From NCBI RefSeq assembly GCF_900236475.1, contig NZ_LT963352.1:5832001-5896000 (forward strand): DNA of 64,000 nucleotides, read 5' to 3'. This DNA is from Streptomyces chartreusis NRRL 3882. GTDB lineage: Bacteria > Actinomycetota > Actinomycetes > Streptomycetales > Streptomycetaceae. Below, in pieces: positions 8,444 through 14,525 of the stretch; the stretch's first letter is position 1; each line of letters opens with the position of its first letter. Position numbers and translations under genes: made by a program. The notes under the pieces were generated by a model, which ran no database searches, had not been told where the DNA came from, and saw only the letters and a list, made by a program, of their open reading frames with translations.

Positions 8444-9293
8444 AGACGCCGGCACGCTCACCAAGACCGAGAAGCGGCGGTTCGTCAAGGCGCTGCTGGA
8501 GGTCAAACGGCGGGGCGAGTACGACGAGTTCGTGCGGATGCACATCGAGTACTTCTCCTCCGACGGCGAACACGGACTGCGCGCCGCGCACATGGCACCC
8601 TCCTTCCTGCCCTGGCACCGCCGGTTCCTGCTCGACCTGGAGAGCGCGCTGCGCCGGGTGGACCCCTCGGTGACCGTGCCGTACTGGGACTGGACGCGCT
8701 ACCGCACGACCACCTCCGCACCCTGGACGGCGGACCTCCTCGGCGGCACCGGACGCCCTTCCGACCACCAGGTGATGACGGGTCCGTTCGCCTACCGGGA
8801 AGGCAACTGGACCATCAAGGTGAATGTGACCGACGCGGTGTTCCTCACCCGGGACCTCGGCCGCCGCCGCTCCCCCATGGAGCTGCCCACGAAGAACGAG
8901 CTGCAGTGGGCGCTGAAGGACCCGGTCTACGACGTGGCGCCCTGGGACTCGACGGTCACGCGGGGATTCCGCAACAAACTGGAGGGCTGGGGCACCGGTG
9001 GGGGCAGCACGTCCTGGCGCAACCACAACCGGGTGCACGGCTGGGTCGGCGGGGACATGCTCGGCGGCGCTTCCGTCAACGACCCCGTGTTCTGGCTGCA
9101 CCACGCCTTCGTCGACCTGCAGTGGTACCGCTGGCAGCGCAGACACCGCGGGGCCCGTTACCTTCCCGCGGCACCGCCGGGCTCCGGCGACGGGCAGCAC
9201 GGCCGGATCGTGGCACGGCACCAGCGCCTGCCTCCGTGGGACGTGACGCCGGACGAACTGGAGGACGTCGGCCGGATCTACCGGTACGCGTGA
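8427..9293 (+). CDS. melC2: Tyrosinase MelC2
   Basis: Binuclear type-3 copper monooxygenase of 288 residues that oxidises tyrosine and o-diphenols to quinones, giving melanin. Copper A ligands are expected at His39 (RMHIEYF), His55 (AAHMAP) and His64 (PWHRRF). Copper B ligands are His200 and His204 (RNHNRVHGWVGGDM) and a histidine of FWLHHAFVD (225/226). The length fits the bacterial family. There is no signal peptide: export depends on the Tat signal of MelC1, whose gene overlaps this start. ATG at 8427 (MAYVRRDAGTLTKTE) is favoured over the upstream GTG. The ligand set is complete, so the enzyme should be active. A perfect hairpin ends the operon. Confidence 0.93.
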   Translation: MAYVRRDAGTLTKTEKRRFVKALLEVKRRGEYDEFVRMHIEYFSSDGEHGLRAAHMAPSFLPWHRRFLLDLESALRRVDPSVTVPYWDWTRYRTTTSAPWTADLLGGTGRPSDHQVMTGPFAYREGNWTIKVNVTDAVFLTRDLGRRRSPMELPTKNELQWALKDPVYDVAPWDSTVTRGFRNKLEGWGTGGGSTSWRNHNRVHGWVGGDMLGGASVNDPVFWLHHAFVDLQWYRWQRRHRGARYLPAAPPGSGDGQHGRIVARHQRLPPWDVTPDELEDVGRIYRYA

Positions 9294-9322
9294 GGTGACG
9301 AGGACCCTCACGGCGACATGGG

Positions 9323-9356
9323 GAGAGCCCCGGCGTTCGGGGAGGCCGGGGCTCTC
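9323..9356. terminator. Bidirectional hairpin terminator
   Basis: Perfect 11-bp inverted repeat GAGAGCCCCGG (9323-9333) and CCGGGGCTCTC (9346-9356) between the convergent melC2 and chaplin genes; it can serve both. Confidence 0.8.
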
Positions 9357-9373
9357 GGGGCAGACAGCAGACG

Positions 9374-9682
9374 TCAGTGGCGGTGGCCGCTCTTCTTGCT
9401 GCTCTCCTTGTGGTCGTCCTTCTTGTGGTCGTCCTTCTTGTGACCCTCGTTCTTGCAGGTGTTACCGACGGCCGGGTTGAGCAGGCCGACAAACTGGACG
9501 GTGTTGCCGCACACGTTGATCGGCACGTGGACCGGCACCTGAACGACGTTGCCGGACAGGACACCGGGCGAGCCGATGGCAGCGCCCTTGGCGCCGGCGT
9601 CCGCCGCGGCGAGACCGGCGCCACTGAGCACCACAGCGCTCGTGCCGAGAGCGACAACGCCAACCTTCGCGATGCGAGACAT
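9374..9682 (-). CDS. Short chaplin with charged C-terminal tail
   Basis: Chaplin of 102 residues, a secreted hydrophobic amyloid-forming protein that coats aerial hyphae. The signal peptide (RIAKVGVVALGTSAVVLSGA) ends at about residue 28. One chaplin domain follows: GSPGVLSGNVVQVPVHVPIN, then VCGNTVQFVGLLNPAVGNTC, with the two conserved cysteines. After the second cysteine comes a 26-residue tail with eight Lys, five His and four Asp, including a repeated HKKDD; short chaplins normally stop near this cysteine. ATG at 9682 is used because AGGAG is six bases upstream; the GTG codon just before it is too close. The position next to melC2 matches chpG in S. coelicolor as I recall it. Confidence 0.88.
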   Translation of the reverse strand: MSRIAKVGVVALGTSAVVLSGAGLAAADAGAKGAAIGSPGVLSGNVVQVPVHVPINVCGNTVQFVGLLNPAVGNTCKNEGHKKDDHKKDDHKESSKKSGHRH

Positions 9683-9945
9683 CACGTTCTCCTTAGTGAA
9701 TCGGTGAGTGCGGCAGCAGTACGCGCGACCGCACTGACCGTTTCAACGCGAGGGCCCCGGACCGGTAACGAGGTTTTTCTCCGGATCACCCTTTTTGAAC
9801 CTGTGCTCCGCCGTACGGGCGTTGTTTCCCCACGACCCGTGCCGTGCCGGGGTCATGCCGCGGCGAAGACGGGCTCCCTGTCTCGTCCGGCACGCGACGC
9901 GCCACGGCGGCTGCTCGGCGTCTGCCCGGCAGCTCCGCACGGAGA

Positions 9946-10009
9946 TTTTTTGGGAAAGTTAAGCGATTGGGCGTTTTGCGTATAAAAACCATCGATCTTC
10001 ACCTACAGT
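9946..10009 (+). promoter_or_regulatory. Conserved upstream block of small-protein gene A1
   Basis: A T6 run (9946-9951), GGAAAGTTAAGCGATT, the box GGGCGTTTTGC (9969-9979) and a TACAGT hexamer (10004-10009) that could be a -10 element. The same order and spacing recur before the two paralogues at 10652-10716 and 11549-11615. No housekeeping -35 hexamer is evident 17-18 bases before the -10 candidate. Confidence 0.55.
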
Positions 10010-10067
10010 CTGTGACTGCCAGTGACCAGTCCATCACGGATTGTGTCGACTCGAGAACGGAGAGGTA

Positions 10068-10328
10068 ATGCGCAACTTCCAGAAGGCCGCGGTCGTCATG
10101 GCCATGCTCGGCAGCGTCAGCTTCCTGGGTGCCGGTGTCGGTCACGCTTCGGACGGCGACAAGATCAAGCTCGACAACGACCAGAAGCAGGCGTGTGCCC
10201 AGAACGACGCGCAGACCGGGCTCGTCCAGCTCGACGACGTCAACGTCTCGGTCGGCCTCCTCGGCTGGTCTCAGCAGGACAACAGCGAGAAGGAGTCCCT
10301 GGCCTGCTCGCAGAGCTTCGGCAAGTGA
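10068..10328 (+). CDS. Small secreted two-cysteine protein, family A copy 1
   Basis: Exported protein of 86 residues, first of three paralogues. The signal peptide (QKAAVVMAMLGSVSFLGAG, cleavage after GHA, residue 27) is followed by a polar, Asp/Gln/Asn-rich 59-residue mature protein. It has exactly two cysteines (QACAQND and LACSQSF) flanking a valine-rich strand-like segment LDDVNVSVGLLGWSQ. Two flanking cysteines around a beta-prone core recall chaplins and rodlins, but the sequence is neither. ATG at 10068 has GGAGAGG seven bases upstream. A 17-bp perfect hairpin follows the stop, so it is transcribed alone. Its function is unknown; neighbours and export suggest a hyphal surface or secreted role. 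Confidence 0.75.
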   Translation: MRNFQKAAVVMAMLGSVSFLGAGVGHASDGDKIKLDNDQKQACAQNDAQTGLVQLDDVNVSVGLLGWSQQDNSEKESLACSQSFGK

Positions 10329-10346
10329 CGATCGGCTGATCTGAAG

Positions 10347-10390
10347 GCAGGCCCCGGGGTTCGACCATGTGTCCGAACCCCGGGGCCTGC
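10347..10390 (+). terminator. 17-bp perfect hairpin terminator after A1
   Basis: Arms 10347-10363 and 10374-10390 (GCAGGCCCCGGGGTTCG and its complement), 10-base loop. It is nearly identical to the hairpins after A2 and A3. Confidence 0.85.
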
Positions 10391-10651
10391 TGCTTGTGGT
10401 GCGGTCGACGCGGGCGCGTTCGCGCGATCGGCTCCTGAAGGTGCGCGCGGCCGCCGGCCGCGACCCGGCGACCACCTCGACACGCACCGCCGAGACGGCA
10501 GGCGCTCTTCGTGTTCGGTGGCGAGGGCGGCCTCCCGCCTGTGGAGAAGGATCCGCCCGCTGTGAACAGCGGCTGTCCGACCGGTAGTTGGCCGACGGTG
10601 GCGGTCCTGGTCGCTGGTCGCCGGACACCTGCACAGCATCACCACAATGTG

Positions 10652-10716
10652 TTTTTTCAGGAAAGTTACGCGATTGGGCGTTTTGCCTATCAAAAGCCCC
10701 GAATGTCACCTAGAGT
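10652..10716 (+). promoter_or_regulatory. Conserved upstream block of small-protein gene A2
   Basis: T6 run (10652-10657), GGAAAGTTACGCGATT, GGGCGTTTTGC (10676-10686) and -10-like TAGAGT (10711-10716), matching the block before A1 in order and distance from the start codon. Confidence 0.55.
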
Positions 10717-10772
10717 GCGACTGTCAGTGACCAGTCCATCACGGATTGTGTCGACTCGAGAACGGAGAGGTA

Positions 10773-11039
10773 ATGCGCAACTTCCAGAAGGCCGCGGTCG
10801 TCATGGCCATGCTCGGCAGCGTCAGCTTCCTGGGTGCCGGTGTCGGTCACGCTTCGGACGGCGACAAGATCAAGATTGACAACGACCAGAACCAGGCGTG
10901 CGCCCAGAACGACGCGCAGACCGGGCTCATCCAGCTCGACGACGTCAACGTTTCGGTCGGTGCCATCCTCGGCTGGTCCCAGCAGGACAACAGCGAGAAG
11001 GAGTCCCTGGCCTGCTCGCAGAGCTTCGGCAAGCACTGA
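10773..11039 (+). CDS. Small secreted two-cysteine protein, family A copy 2
   Basis: Second paralogue, 88 residues. The signal peptide and first mature residues are identical to copy 1; differences begin at LDNDQK versus IDNDQN, with two extra residues (SVGAILGWSQ) and a final His. The same two cysteines are kept (QACAQND, LACSQSF). The first 102 coding bases and 48 bases of leader are identical to copy 1, showing recent duplication or gene conversion. ATG at 10773 follows CGGAGAGGTA. A strong hairpin lies between it and the downstream family B gene, so B would need read-through or its own promoter. Function unknown. Confidence 0.75.
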   Translation: MRNFQKAAVVMAMLGSVSFLGAGVGHASDGDKIKIDNDQNQACAQNDAQTGLIQLDDVNVSVGAILGWSQQDNSEKESLACSQSFGKH

Positions 11040-11054
11040 TCCAGTGATCTGAAG

Positions 11055-11098
11055 GCAGGCCCCGGGGTTCGACCACGTGTCCGAACCCCGGGGCCTGC
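11055..11098 (+). terminator. 17-bp perfect hairpin terminator after A2
   Basis: Arms 11055-11071 and 11082-11098, the same sequence as the hairpin after A1 apart from one loop base. Confidence 0.85.
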
Positions 11099-11181
11099 TG
11101 TCTGGTTTCCAGCCGGTCCATATGCCCGGAAAAACGACTCCGCCGTTCAGCCGCGGGGGGTCGACCGCAAAGGAGAAACAG

Positions 11182-11460
11182 ATGCTCGACACGAAGAAGA
11201 TCGCAGCGGTGGCGGCAGCCGGAGTCCTGGGGGGCTTCGCTCTGATCGGTGGCGGAGTCGTCCAGGCCGCTGCCCAGGGCGGCCCCGGCAGGTGCGTCGA
11301 CGACGGCAAGGGTCACGTTCACTGTGTGCAGACGAGTACGTACAAGCTCACCACGAGCAAGGACGGCGGAGTCCACCTCAGTAACGAGTCGACGCAGACC
11401 TGTCCGGCCTCGCGCGGTCAGGTCACGTGTGTCGACAGCGTCGTCCTCCCCGGGCGGTAG
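11182..11460 (+). CDS. Small secreted four-cysteine protein, family B copy 1
   Basis: Exported protein of 92 residues. The signal peptide (KKIAAVAAAGVLGGFALIGG, cleavage after AAA/AQ near residue 32) precedes a 60-residue mature domain with four cysteines in two pairs: RCVDDGKGHVHCVQ and TCPASRGQVTCVDS. Between them lies YKLTTSKDGGVHLSNESTQ. The pattern suggests a compact disulfide-bonded beta fold. I do not recognise the family. ATG at 11182 has AAAGGAG seven bases upstream. It follows paralogue A2 by 142 bases, and the same A-then-B order recurs at 11.7-12.4 kb, suggesting the two products act together or were duplicated as a unit. Confidence 0.72.
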   Translation: MLDTKKIAAVAAAGVLGGFALIGGGVVQAAAQGGPGRCVDDGKGHVHCVQTSTYKLTTSKDGGVHLSNESTQTCPASRGQVTCVDSVVLPGR

Positions 11461-11548
11461 CCCCCGGGGGTTCCCTAGCGGTAGTTGGTCGGAAGTGGCT
11501 AGTTGAGTTAGGCCATCCGATACATACAAAACCGCGTTACAACGCAAC

Positions 11549-11615
11549 TTTTTTCAAGAAACTTGCGTGAGTGGGCGTTTCGCCCGTTAGAAGCCGCGTG
11601 AGGGTCACCTACAGT
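11549..11615 (+). promoter_or_regulatory. Conserved upstream block of small-protein gene A3
   Basis: T6 run (11549-11554), AAGAAACTTGCGTGAGT, GGGCGTTTCGC (11573-11583) and TACAGT (11610-11615). It is more diverged than the A1 and A2 copies but has the same elements at the same spacing. Confidence 0.5.
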
Positions 11616-11673
11616 TGGCGACTGTCGGTGACCAACCCATCACGGGTTGTGTCCACTCAAGAACGGAGCAGTA

Positions 11674-11946
11674 ATGCGCAACTACCAGAAGGCCGCGGTC
11701 GTCATGGCCATGCTCGGCAGCGTCAGCTTCCTGGGGGCCGGTGTCGGCCACGCTGCGGACGGGGACGAGAAGGTCAAGCTGGAGAACAAGCAGAACCAGT
11801 CGTGTGAGCAGAACGACTCGACCAAGGGCCTCATCAACATCGATGACGTCAACATCTCGCTCGGCATCCTCGGCTGGTCGGAGCAGGACAACAGCGAGCG
11901 CGAGTCCGTGACCTGCTCCCAGAACTTCATCCTCGGTGGCAAGTGA
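11674..11946 (+). CDS. Small secreted two-cysteine protein, family A copy 3
   Basis: Third and most diverged family A paralogue, 90 residues. The signal peptide is the same as in copies 1 and 2 apart from Tyr4. The mature part (ADGDEKVKLENKQNQSCEQN, then GLINIDDVNISLGILGWSEQ, then VTCSQNFILGG) keeps both cysteines and the hydrophobic strand but differs at many polar positions and adds ILGG before the final Lys. ATG at 11674 follows a GGAGCAGTA leader, a weaker ribosome site than GGAGAGG of the other copies. The conserved positions across the three copies mark the functional core. Terminator hairpin downstream. Function unknown. Confidence 0.75.
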   Translation: MRNYQKAAVVMAMLGSVSFLGAGVGHAADGDEKVKLENKQNQSCEQNDSTKGLINIDDVNISLGILGWSEQDNSERESVTCSQNFILGGK

Positions 11947-11967
11947 TCACTGATCAGGTGATCTAGG

Positions 11968-12011
11968 CAGGCCCCGGGGCTCGAACCAGGTGGTCCGAGC
12001 CCCGGGGCCTG
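11968..12011 (+). terminator. 16-bp perfect hairpin terminator after A3
   Basis: Arms 11968-11983 and 11996-12011 (CAGGCCCCGGGGCTCG and complement), 12-base loop. Compared with the A1/A2 hairpins, both arms have changed in a compensating way (TTCG to CTCG, CGAA to CGAG), so pairing is conserved. Confidence 0.85.
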
Positions 12012-12091
12012 TCGTCTGGCTTCTTTGTCGGCCCAAGCGTCCGGAACGACCCCGCCGTCCAGTCACGGGGTCGACCGTAAAGGAAAAGTAG

Positions 12092-12376
12092 ATGCTCAAC
12101 TCGAAGAAGATCGCAGCTACAGCGGCAGCCGGAGTCCTGGGGAGCCTTGCCCTGATCGGGGTCGGTGCCGCCCAGGCCGCCGCCCAGGGCGGCCCCGGCA
12201 AGTGCGTGGACGACGGCAACGGGCAGGTCCGCTGCGTGCAAGGGGACACGTACAAGATCACGACCGCCAAGGACGGCAGCGTCCGCTTCGCCAACAACTC
12301 GACGCAGACGTGCCCGACCTCGCACAGCCAGGTCACCTGCGTCAGCAACGTCATCGTTCCTGGCAAGCAGTCCTGA
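12092..12376 (+). CDS. Small secreted four-cysteine protein, family B copy 2
   Basis: Second family B paralogue, 94 residues, with the same signal peptide design and all four cysteines (KCVDDGNGQVRCVQ and TCPTSHSQVTCVSN). It differs from copy 1 mainly in charged surface positions, which points to maintained structure rather than decay. ATG at 12092 is preceded by AAAGGAAAA. It lies 145 bases after A3, repeating the A2-B1 arrangement. The array ends here, followed by two hairpins. Function unknown; a role at the hyphal surface is inferred from export and from the neighbouring chaplin and tyrosinase genes. Confidence 0.72.
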   Translation: MLNSKKIAATAAAGVLGSLALIGVGAAQAAAQGGPGKCVDDGNGQVRCVQGDTYKITTAKDGSVRFANNSTQTCPTSHSQVTCVSNVIVPGKQS

Positions 12377-12431
12377 AGTTCGACGCGGCAGCCGAGGCGC
12401 CCTTGTTCACGTCGGCGCCCGTGGCGTGAAT

Positions 12432-12480
12432 CCACCGCTCACAGCGGTGGCCGGCCGGGACCCGTCACCGGGTCCCGGCC
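12432..12480. terminator. Double hairpin between convergent genes
   Basis: CCACCGCT/AGCGGTGG (12432-12450) followed by a perfect 12-bp stem with a 4-base loop (GGCCGGGACCCG 12453-12464, CGGGTCCCGGCC 12469-12480) and GTTTCC. It serves family B copy 2 and possibly the convergent dehydrogenase. Confidence 0.75.
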
Positions 12481-12488
12481 GTTTCCGT

Positions 12489-12538
12489 GTCCTCACCCGG
12501 ACGGTGCGGAAACGTCCTCACCCGGACGGTGCGGAAAC
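12489..12538. repeat. Perfect 25-bp tandem duplication
   Basis: Two identical copies of a 25-base unit beginning GTCCTCACCCGG at 12489 and 12514, in the gap between convergent genes. Non-coding; no function visible. Confidence 0.85.
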
Positions 12539-12560
12539 CCGGCGCGGCCCCGGACGGGCG

Positions 12561-13520
12561 TCACGGCAGCCGTCGTACGGGCGCGCCCCCGAGGAACGCG
12601 CGGATGTTCTCGACCGCCTGCCCGTAGTACGTCGCGTAGTTGGCCCGGGAGACGTAGCCGAGGTGCGGCGTGGCGAGGAGGCGGGGGGCGGTGCGCATCG
12701 GGTGGTCGGCGGGCAGGGGCTCGATGTCGAAGACGTCGATGCCGGCGCCGGCGATCCGGCCCTCGTGCAGGGCGGCGAGGAGGGCTTCCTGGTCGACGAT
12801 GGCGGCGCGCGAGGTGTTGATCAGGTACGCGGTCGGCTTGAGGATGGCGAGTTCGGCGGGTCCGAGCAGTCCGCGGGTGCGGTCGCTCAGCGCGAGGTGG
12901 ATCGAGACGAAGTCGCTGTCGGCGAGCAGGTCCTCCCGGGAGGGGGCGAGTTCGACGCCGATCTCGTCGGTGCGCTCCTCTGTGAGGTTCTGACTCCACG
13001 CGCTGACGTGCATGCCGAAGGCGAGACCGACCCGGGCCACGCGGCTGCCGATCTTGCCGAGGCCGAGAAGTCCGAGGCGGCGTCCGTGCAGGTCGGCGCC
13101 GACGGTGGATTGCCAAGGGCCGCCGGAGCGCAGGGCGTTGTTCTCCTCGACGAGCCCGCGGGCGAGACCGAGCAGCAGGGCCCACGTCAGTTCCACGGGC
13201 GGGGTGGAGGAGCTGGTGGTGCCGCACACGGTGACGCCGTGCTTCTCGGCGGCCGCGTAGTCGATGACCGAGTTGCGCATGCCGGAGGCGACGATGAGTT
13301 TCAGCCGGGGCAGGCGGGCGATCAGCGACCCGGGGAAGGGCACGCGCTCCCGCAGCGTCACCACGAGGTCGAAGTCGGCCAGGGCCGCGGCCAGGGCGTC
13401 CTCGCCGTCCAGGTGGGTGTCGAAGGAGACGACCTCCACCTGGTCGGCGACCGGCGACCAGTCGGCGACCTCGGTCGCCACCCTCTGAAAGTCGTCCAGC
13501 ACAGCACAGCGCAGCCGCAC
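12561..13520 (-). CDS. D-2-hydroxyacid dehydrogenase family protein
   Basis: NAD(P)-dependent oxidoreductase of 319 residues in the D-2-hydroxyacid dehydrogenase superfamily, which interconverts 2-oxoacids and D-2-hydroxyacids. The nucleotide-binding motif is LGLLGLGKIGSRVA (about 150-163). The catalytic triad is visible as Arg in INTSRAAIVD, Glu in IDVFDIEPLP and His in TPHLGYVS. Length and order are normal for the family. GTG at 13520 is preceded by GAAGGGG with six-base spacing. It is a single gene, convergent with the small-protein array and facing the disturbed 13.5-14.5 kb region upstream. The substrate is not predictable from sequence. Confidence 0.85.
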   Translation of the reverse strand: MRLRCAVLDDFQRVATEVADWSPVADQVEVVSFDTHLDGEDALAAALADFDLVVTLRERVPFPGSLIARLPRLKLIVASGMRNSVIDYAAAEKHGVTVCGTTSSSTPPVELTWALLLGLARGLVEENNALRSGGPWQSTVGADLHGRRLGLLGLGKIGSRVARVGLAFGMHVSAWSQNLTEERTDEIGVELAPSREDLLADSDFVSIHLALSDRTRGLLGPAELAILKPTAYLINTSRAAIVDQEALLAALHEGRIAGAGIDVFDIEPLPADHPMRTAPRLLATPHLGYVSRANYATYYGQAVENIRAFLGGAPVRRLP

Positions 13521-13890
13521 GTCACACCCCTTCCTCGACCCACGGTGGGTCCCGGACCATGATCGGGCCTGGGCCGGGGGTGCGGGAAGCGGGGGGAGGT
13601 GGCGGGGGGCGGGGCGGGCAGGGGACGGTCCTCACCAGGTCGCCGGCGGATCTGCGCTTCTCCCGTTCGACATGTGGCAGAAGCAGGGCTGGTGACGGTT
13701 GATCGGTATCTCTCAAATGATCTAACTGTGAGCGGCGGTACCACCATGTTCGTCGTCTGTACCGGCTGCCTGTCGTCGGCGTCGTGGGTCCGCTGGATGT
13801 ACGTCACGAGTGTGGCCCTGTGGACATCGAGTAGCGACGCCTCCCTCGGCGGTCGCCTGCTCGACTCCGGCTGCCCCACGGCGGGGGTGA

Positions 13891-14075
13891 ACGGTGACGC
13901 CGAGCGCGGCCATGCGGTTCACGACTCCCGCCCCGGTGTGTGGTCCTCCCTCGGGGAGAAGGACGAGTGTGTAGGCGGTCAGGTCGTACGGCTCCCCACT
14001 CGTCGACTGCTGCACCGGTCGGCCGTCGGCAAGGAACTCGTGCGTGGTTCAACGCACAGGTCGCCCTCGGCGATG
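13891..14075 (-). pseudogene. Remnant of unknown gene, shared with 40.9 kb
   Basis: Minus-strand frames contain GIAEGDLCV and then LPEGGPHTGAGVVNRMAALG. The same words occur at 40907-41024 as GIAEGDLCV and LPEGGPHAGAGVVKRMAAIG, with nucleotide identity over most of the block and an extra 60-70 bases here between the two parts. No intact gene can be built around either copy. I do not recognise the family. Confidence 0.5.
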
Positions 14076-14109
14076 CCGAACCGCGCAGCGATGCAAGGTC
14101 CGCCCTGCG

Positions 14110-14345
14110 ATTCCCTGCGGGTGCGCGAGCGTCGGAAGCCGTGGAGCCGGGCGAAGGCGCGCTCGACCACCCGGCGGTAGGTGCCCAGTCCGGCGTCGTG
14201 CCGGGTCCCACGGCGGGCGATGACCGGCACGGTGTCGCGAGCTCAAACCTGCTCGCGGTAGACGTCCCTCGGTGAGCAGGACCTCGTGAAGGCATTGCCA
14301 GACGTTCGGTGCGGTCCCACCGCTCATCCGGCATGGGATTCTCGG
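14110..14345 (-). pseudogene. Decayed IS5-type transposase fragments
   Basis: Two pieces of a DDE transposase in different minus-strand frames. Near 14275-14335, PNVWQCLHEVLLTE resembles the N-terminal VWQRLHE block of IS5-group enzymes. Near 14110-14230, PVIARRGTRHDAGLGTYRRV and VVERAFARLHGFRRSRTR match the C-terminal block around the catalytic glutamate. The middle of the gene, with the first catalytic aspartates, is missing, and the frame breaks after RRSRTRRES. It is an internally deleted, inactive insertion sequence. No terminal inverted repeats were found. Confidence 0.65.
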
Positions 14346-14525
14346 CGCTACGGGACAAACAGAGTGAATAGACAACTGTTTATCTGGCGCAAAAATTGAC
14401 CCTTCATCGAGAGATGAGCTCGCCAAGTCATCTCGTCCGAGTGCACGCCATCGCCAAGATGCGAGCTCACACTCGAAACCTAGACTGGACGTAACTCTAT
14501 TGAGCGCCGTGCCGCCGAGGTCATC

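Larger units (their letters stand above)
13521..14525. other. Gene-poor decayed region with IS and unknown remnants
   Basis: About 1 kb without an intact gene. 13576-13624 is a run of G tracts on the plus strand just upstream of the dehydrogenase. 13891-14075 is a fragment shared with 40907-41024. 14110-14345 contains pieces of an IS5-type transposase. From about 14340 the base composition drops sharply into the low-GC patch that holds the next gene. No ribosome-site-linked open frame was convincing. Confidence 0.6.
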
